This document shows, one piece after another, positions 61,922 through 64,000 of a stretch of DNA of 64,000 nucleotides. The translations under genes and the position numbers were made by a program. Numbering within the stretch: position 1 is the first letter of the stretch; each line of letters opens with the position of its first letter. Location: positions 806,001 through 870,000 of the forward strand of contig NZ_CP012268.1 in NCBI RefSeq assembly GCF_001277195.1, in the 5' to 3' direction. The notes below the pieces were generated by a model. It was not told the origin of the DNA and did no database searches. It saw only the letters and a list, made by a program, of their open reading frames with translations. This stretch comes from Cronobacter muytjensii ATCC 51329. Its GTDB lineage: Bacteria > Pseudomonadota > Gammaproteobacteria > Enterobacterales > Enterobacteriaceae.

Positions 61922-62938
61922 ATGGCCGTGAAATCAGTGAAAAAAGCATGGGGCGCGCTGGCGGTTTCTCTGCTGATAGCGGGGTCCGCGCAGGCGACTG
62001 AACTGCTTAACAGCTCTTATGATGTTTCGCGCGAGCTGTTCGCTGCCCTGAACCCGCCGTTCGAACAGCAGTGGGCGAAGGATAACCCCGGCGATACGCT
62101 GACGATCAAACAGTCTCACGCGGGCTCCTCAAAGCAGGCGCTCGCGATTTTGCAGGGCTTAAAAGCAGACGTTGTAACTTATAACCAGGTGACCGACGTT
62201 CAGATCCTGCATGACAAAGGTAAGCTTATCGCGGCTGACTGGCAGGCGCGTCTGCCGAACAATAGCTCTCCGTTTTACTCCACGATGGCGTTCCTGGTGC
62301 GTAAAGGGAACCCGAAAAACATTCACGACTGGAATGATCTGGTGCGCCCGGACGTGAAGCTGATTTTCCCGAACCCGAAAACTTCCGGCAACGCGCGTTA
62401 TACCTATCTGGCGGCCTGGGGCGCGGCGGATAAAGCTGACGGCGGCGATAAAGCCAAAACCCAGCAGTTTATGACTCAGTTCCTGAAAAACGTTGAAGTG
62501 TTCGACACCGGCGGTCGCGGCGCGACCACGACCTTTGTCGAGCGCGGCCTCGGCGATGTGCTGATTAGTTTTGAGTCGGAAGTGAATAACATCCGTAATC
62601 AGTACGCCAAAGAAGGGTATGAAGTTGTGGTGCCGAAGGTGAACATCCTGGCGGAGTTTCCGGTGGCGTGGGTGGACAAAAACGTGAAGGCTAACGGCAC
62701 GGAAAAAGCGGCCAACGCTTACCTGAACTGGCTCTACAGCCCGCAGGCGCAGCAGATCATCACCAGCTACTATTACCGCGTGAATAACCCGAAAGTTATG
62801 GATTCGCTGAAAGATAAGTTTCCGCAGACTGAACTGTTCCGCGTGGAAGACGCCTTCGGCAAATGGCCGGACGTGATGAAAACCCATTTTGCCAGCGGCG
62901 GTGAGTTCGACAAGCTGGTGGCGGCGGGGCGTAAGTGA
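61922..62938 (+). CDS. cysP: Thiosulfate/sulfate-binding periplasmic protein CysP
   Basis: Periplasmic receptor of the CysUWA importer. The 338-residue product has a signal peptide ending GSAQAT, then the family motif DVSRELFAALNPPFEQQW and the anion-binding QSHAGSSKQA and NPKTSGNARYTYLAAWG. The AT-rich 110 bases upstream would be the place for CysB binding, although no site is clear by eye. First gene of cysPTWA(M); the cysT start overlaps its stop. Confidence 0.97.
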   Translation: MAVKSVKKAWGALAVSLLIAGSAQATELLNSSYDVSRELFAALNPPFEQQWAKDNPGDTLTIKQSHAGSSKQALAILQGLKADVVTYNQVTDVQILHDKGKLIAADWQARLPNNSSPFYSTMAFLVRKGNPKNIHDWNDLVRPDVKLIFPNPKTSGNARYTYLAAWGAADKADGGDKAKTQQFMTQFLKNVEVFDTGGRGATTTFVERGLGDVLISFESEVNNIRNQYAKEGYEVVVPKVNILAEFPVAWVDKNVKANGTEKAANAYLNWLYSPQAQQIITSYYYRVNNPKVMDSLKDKFPQTELFRVEDAFGKWPDVMKTHFASGGEFDKLVAAGRK

Positions 62939-63768
62939 TGTTTGCAGTCTCTAAACGCGTACTGCCGGGATTTACCCTGAGCCTCGGCACGAGTTTGCTG
63001 TTTGTTTGCCTGATCCTGCTGCTGCCGCTGAGCGCGCTGGTGATGCAGCTTTCCCAGATGAGCTGGGCGCAGTACTGGGAGGTAATTTCCAACCCGCAGG
63101 TGGTGGCGGCATACAAAGTGACGCTGCTGTCGGCGGCGGTCGCCTCGCTGTTTAACGGCGCGTTCGGCCTGCTGATGGCCTGGATTTTAACCCGCTACCG
63201 CTTTCCGGGCCGTACGCTGCTGGACGCGCTGATGGATTTACCCTTCGCGCTGCCGACCGCTGTTGCGGGCCTCACGCTCGCCTCGCTGTTCTCAGTGAAC
63301 GGGTTTTACGGCGAGTGGCTGGCGAAGTTTGATATCAAAGTGACTTACACCTGGCTTGGCATCGCGGTGGCGATGGCATTTACCAGCATTCCTTTTGTGG
63401 TCCGTACCGTACAGCCGGTGCTTGAAGAGCTTGGCCCGGAATATGAGGAAGCGGCGGAAACGTTAGGGGCCACGCGTCTGCAAAGTTTTCGCAAAGTGGT
63501 GCTGCCGGAGCTGTCGCCAGCGCTGATGGCGGGCGTGGCGCTGTCGTTTACCCGCAGCCTCGGCGAGTTCGGCGCGGTGATTTTTATCGCGGGCAATATT
63601 GCCTGGAAAACCGAAGTGGCCTCGCTGATGATTTTTGTTCGTTTGCAGGAGTTCGATTACCCGGCCGCGAGCGCGATAGCCTCCGTGATTCTGGCCGCGT
63701 CGCTGCTGCTGCTGTTTGCCATTAACACGCTGCAAAGCCGTTTTGGACGCCGGGTGGTGGGACACTGA
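62938..63768 (+). CDS. cysT: Sulfate/thiosulfate permease CysT (CysU)
   Basis: 276-residue inner-membrane permease with six membrane segments and the EAA loop EYEEAAETLGATRLQSFRKVVLP. It matches E. coli CysT closely. The ATG at 62938 overlaps the cysP stop (TGATG) and its own stop overlaps the cysW start in the same way. Confidence 0.97.
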   Translation: MFAVSKRVLPGFTLSLGTSLLFVCLILLLPLSALVMQLSQMSWAQYWEVISNPQVVAAYKVTLLSAAVASLFNGAFGLLMAWILTRYRFPGRTLLDALMDLPFALPTAVAGLTLASLFSVNGFYGEWLAKFDIKVTYTWLGIAVAMAFTSIPFVVRTVQPVLEELGPEYEEAAETLGATRLQSFRKVVLPELSPALMAGVALSFTRSLGEFGAVIFIAGNIAWKTEVASLMIFVRLQEFDYPAASAIASVILAASLLLLFAINTLQSRFGRRVVGH

Positions 63769-64000
63769 TGACGATGATGACGCAGGCGCGCCCTGGCGCG
63801 CGCATAAACTGGGGCAAATGGGCGCTTATCGCCATCGGGATGCTGCTGTCGGCGTTTATTCTCGTGGTGCCGATGGTTTACATCTTCGCCAAAGCCTTTT
63901 CCGATGGTCTGATGCCGGTGCTGGAAAATATCGCCAACCCCGACATGCTGCACGCTATCTGGCTGACGGTGCTGATTGCGCTGATCACCGTTCCGGTGAA
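63768..64000 (+). CDS. cysW: Sulfate/thiosulfate permease CysW (5' part only)
   Basis: About 77 codons are present before the window ends. They encode INWGKWALIAIGMLLSAFIL and continue through GLMPVLENIANPDMLHAIWL, matching the N-terminus and first membrane segments of E. coli CysW. The ATG overlaps the cysT stop (TGATG); two further ATG codons follow within the first four, so the exact start could be slightly later. Confidence 0.93.
   Translation, partial: MTMMTQARPGARINWGKWALIAIGMLLSAFILVVPMVYIFAKAFSDGLMPVLENIANPDMLHAIWLTVLIALITVPV

Overview
The window is chromosomal DNA of an enterobacterium. Protein sequences and gene order match Escherichia/Salmonella-type backbones closely, coding density and GC are high, and the mtnK/mtnA pair plus the many GC-rich dispersed palindromes suggest a Cronobacter-like genus. 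The genus is an inference; no rRNA or other marker gene is present.

Layout. (1) 1-26 kb is mostly conserved backbone: purine and pyrimidine genes (purN, purM, upp, uraA, later purC) with visible PurR operators; hda, which starts at CTG; yfgD-bepA; perM; bcp-gcvR; dapA-bamC; ypfJ, tmcA, ypfH, ypfN; dapE-yffB; a GNAT gene; the 19-residue ypfM; acrD; narP (where E. coli has narQ); nudK; ypfG. (2) 24.5-26.2 kb is a small accessory patch: one unrecognised exported protein, a truncated amidase-like fragment and a short overlapping ORF. (3) 26.3-31.9 kb is tktB-talA-maeB. (4) 32-56.7 kb is a block that in E. coli lies elsewhere (fep/ent, cstA, ybdD, hcxA) or is absent (mtn genes and an ABC transporter). 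It sits between maeB and hemF, where E. coli carries the eut operon. It holds Fur-controlled enterobactin synthesis and uptake genes (fepCGD, entS, fepB, entCEBAH) without fepA, fes, entF or entD; cstA-ybdD; a toxin-antitoxin pair; an MFS transporter; hcxA; and a methylthioribose module (three ABC transporter genes, a beta-propeller protein, mtnK, mtnA). (5) 56.7-64 kb returns to backbone: hemF-amiA, ypeA, a BOF-fold gene, yfeZ, yfeY, yfeX and cysPTW, with cysW cut by the window end.

The most interesting part is 48.5-56.7 kb. Three intergenic regions carry tandem MetJ-type met boxes, and together they can control hcxA, the ABC transporter-propeller operon, mtnK and mtnA. This looks like a methionine-responsive unit for uptake and use of methylthioribose, with an uncharacterised propeller protein translationally coupled to the transporter.

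Non-coding structure is also notable. A repeat of about 270 bp with a perfect internal palindrome occurs three times (one copy after entH, two in tandem before mtnK), each flanked by short REP-like palindromes that also occur alone at several other places. No rRNA, tRNA, CRISPR array, insertion sequence or intact prophage was recognised.
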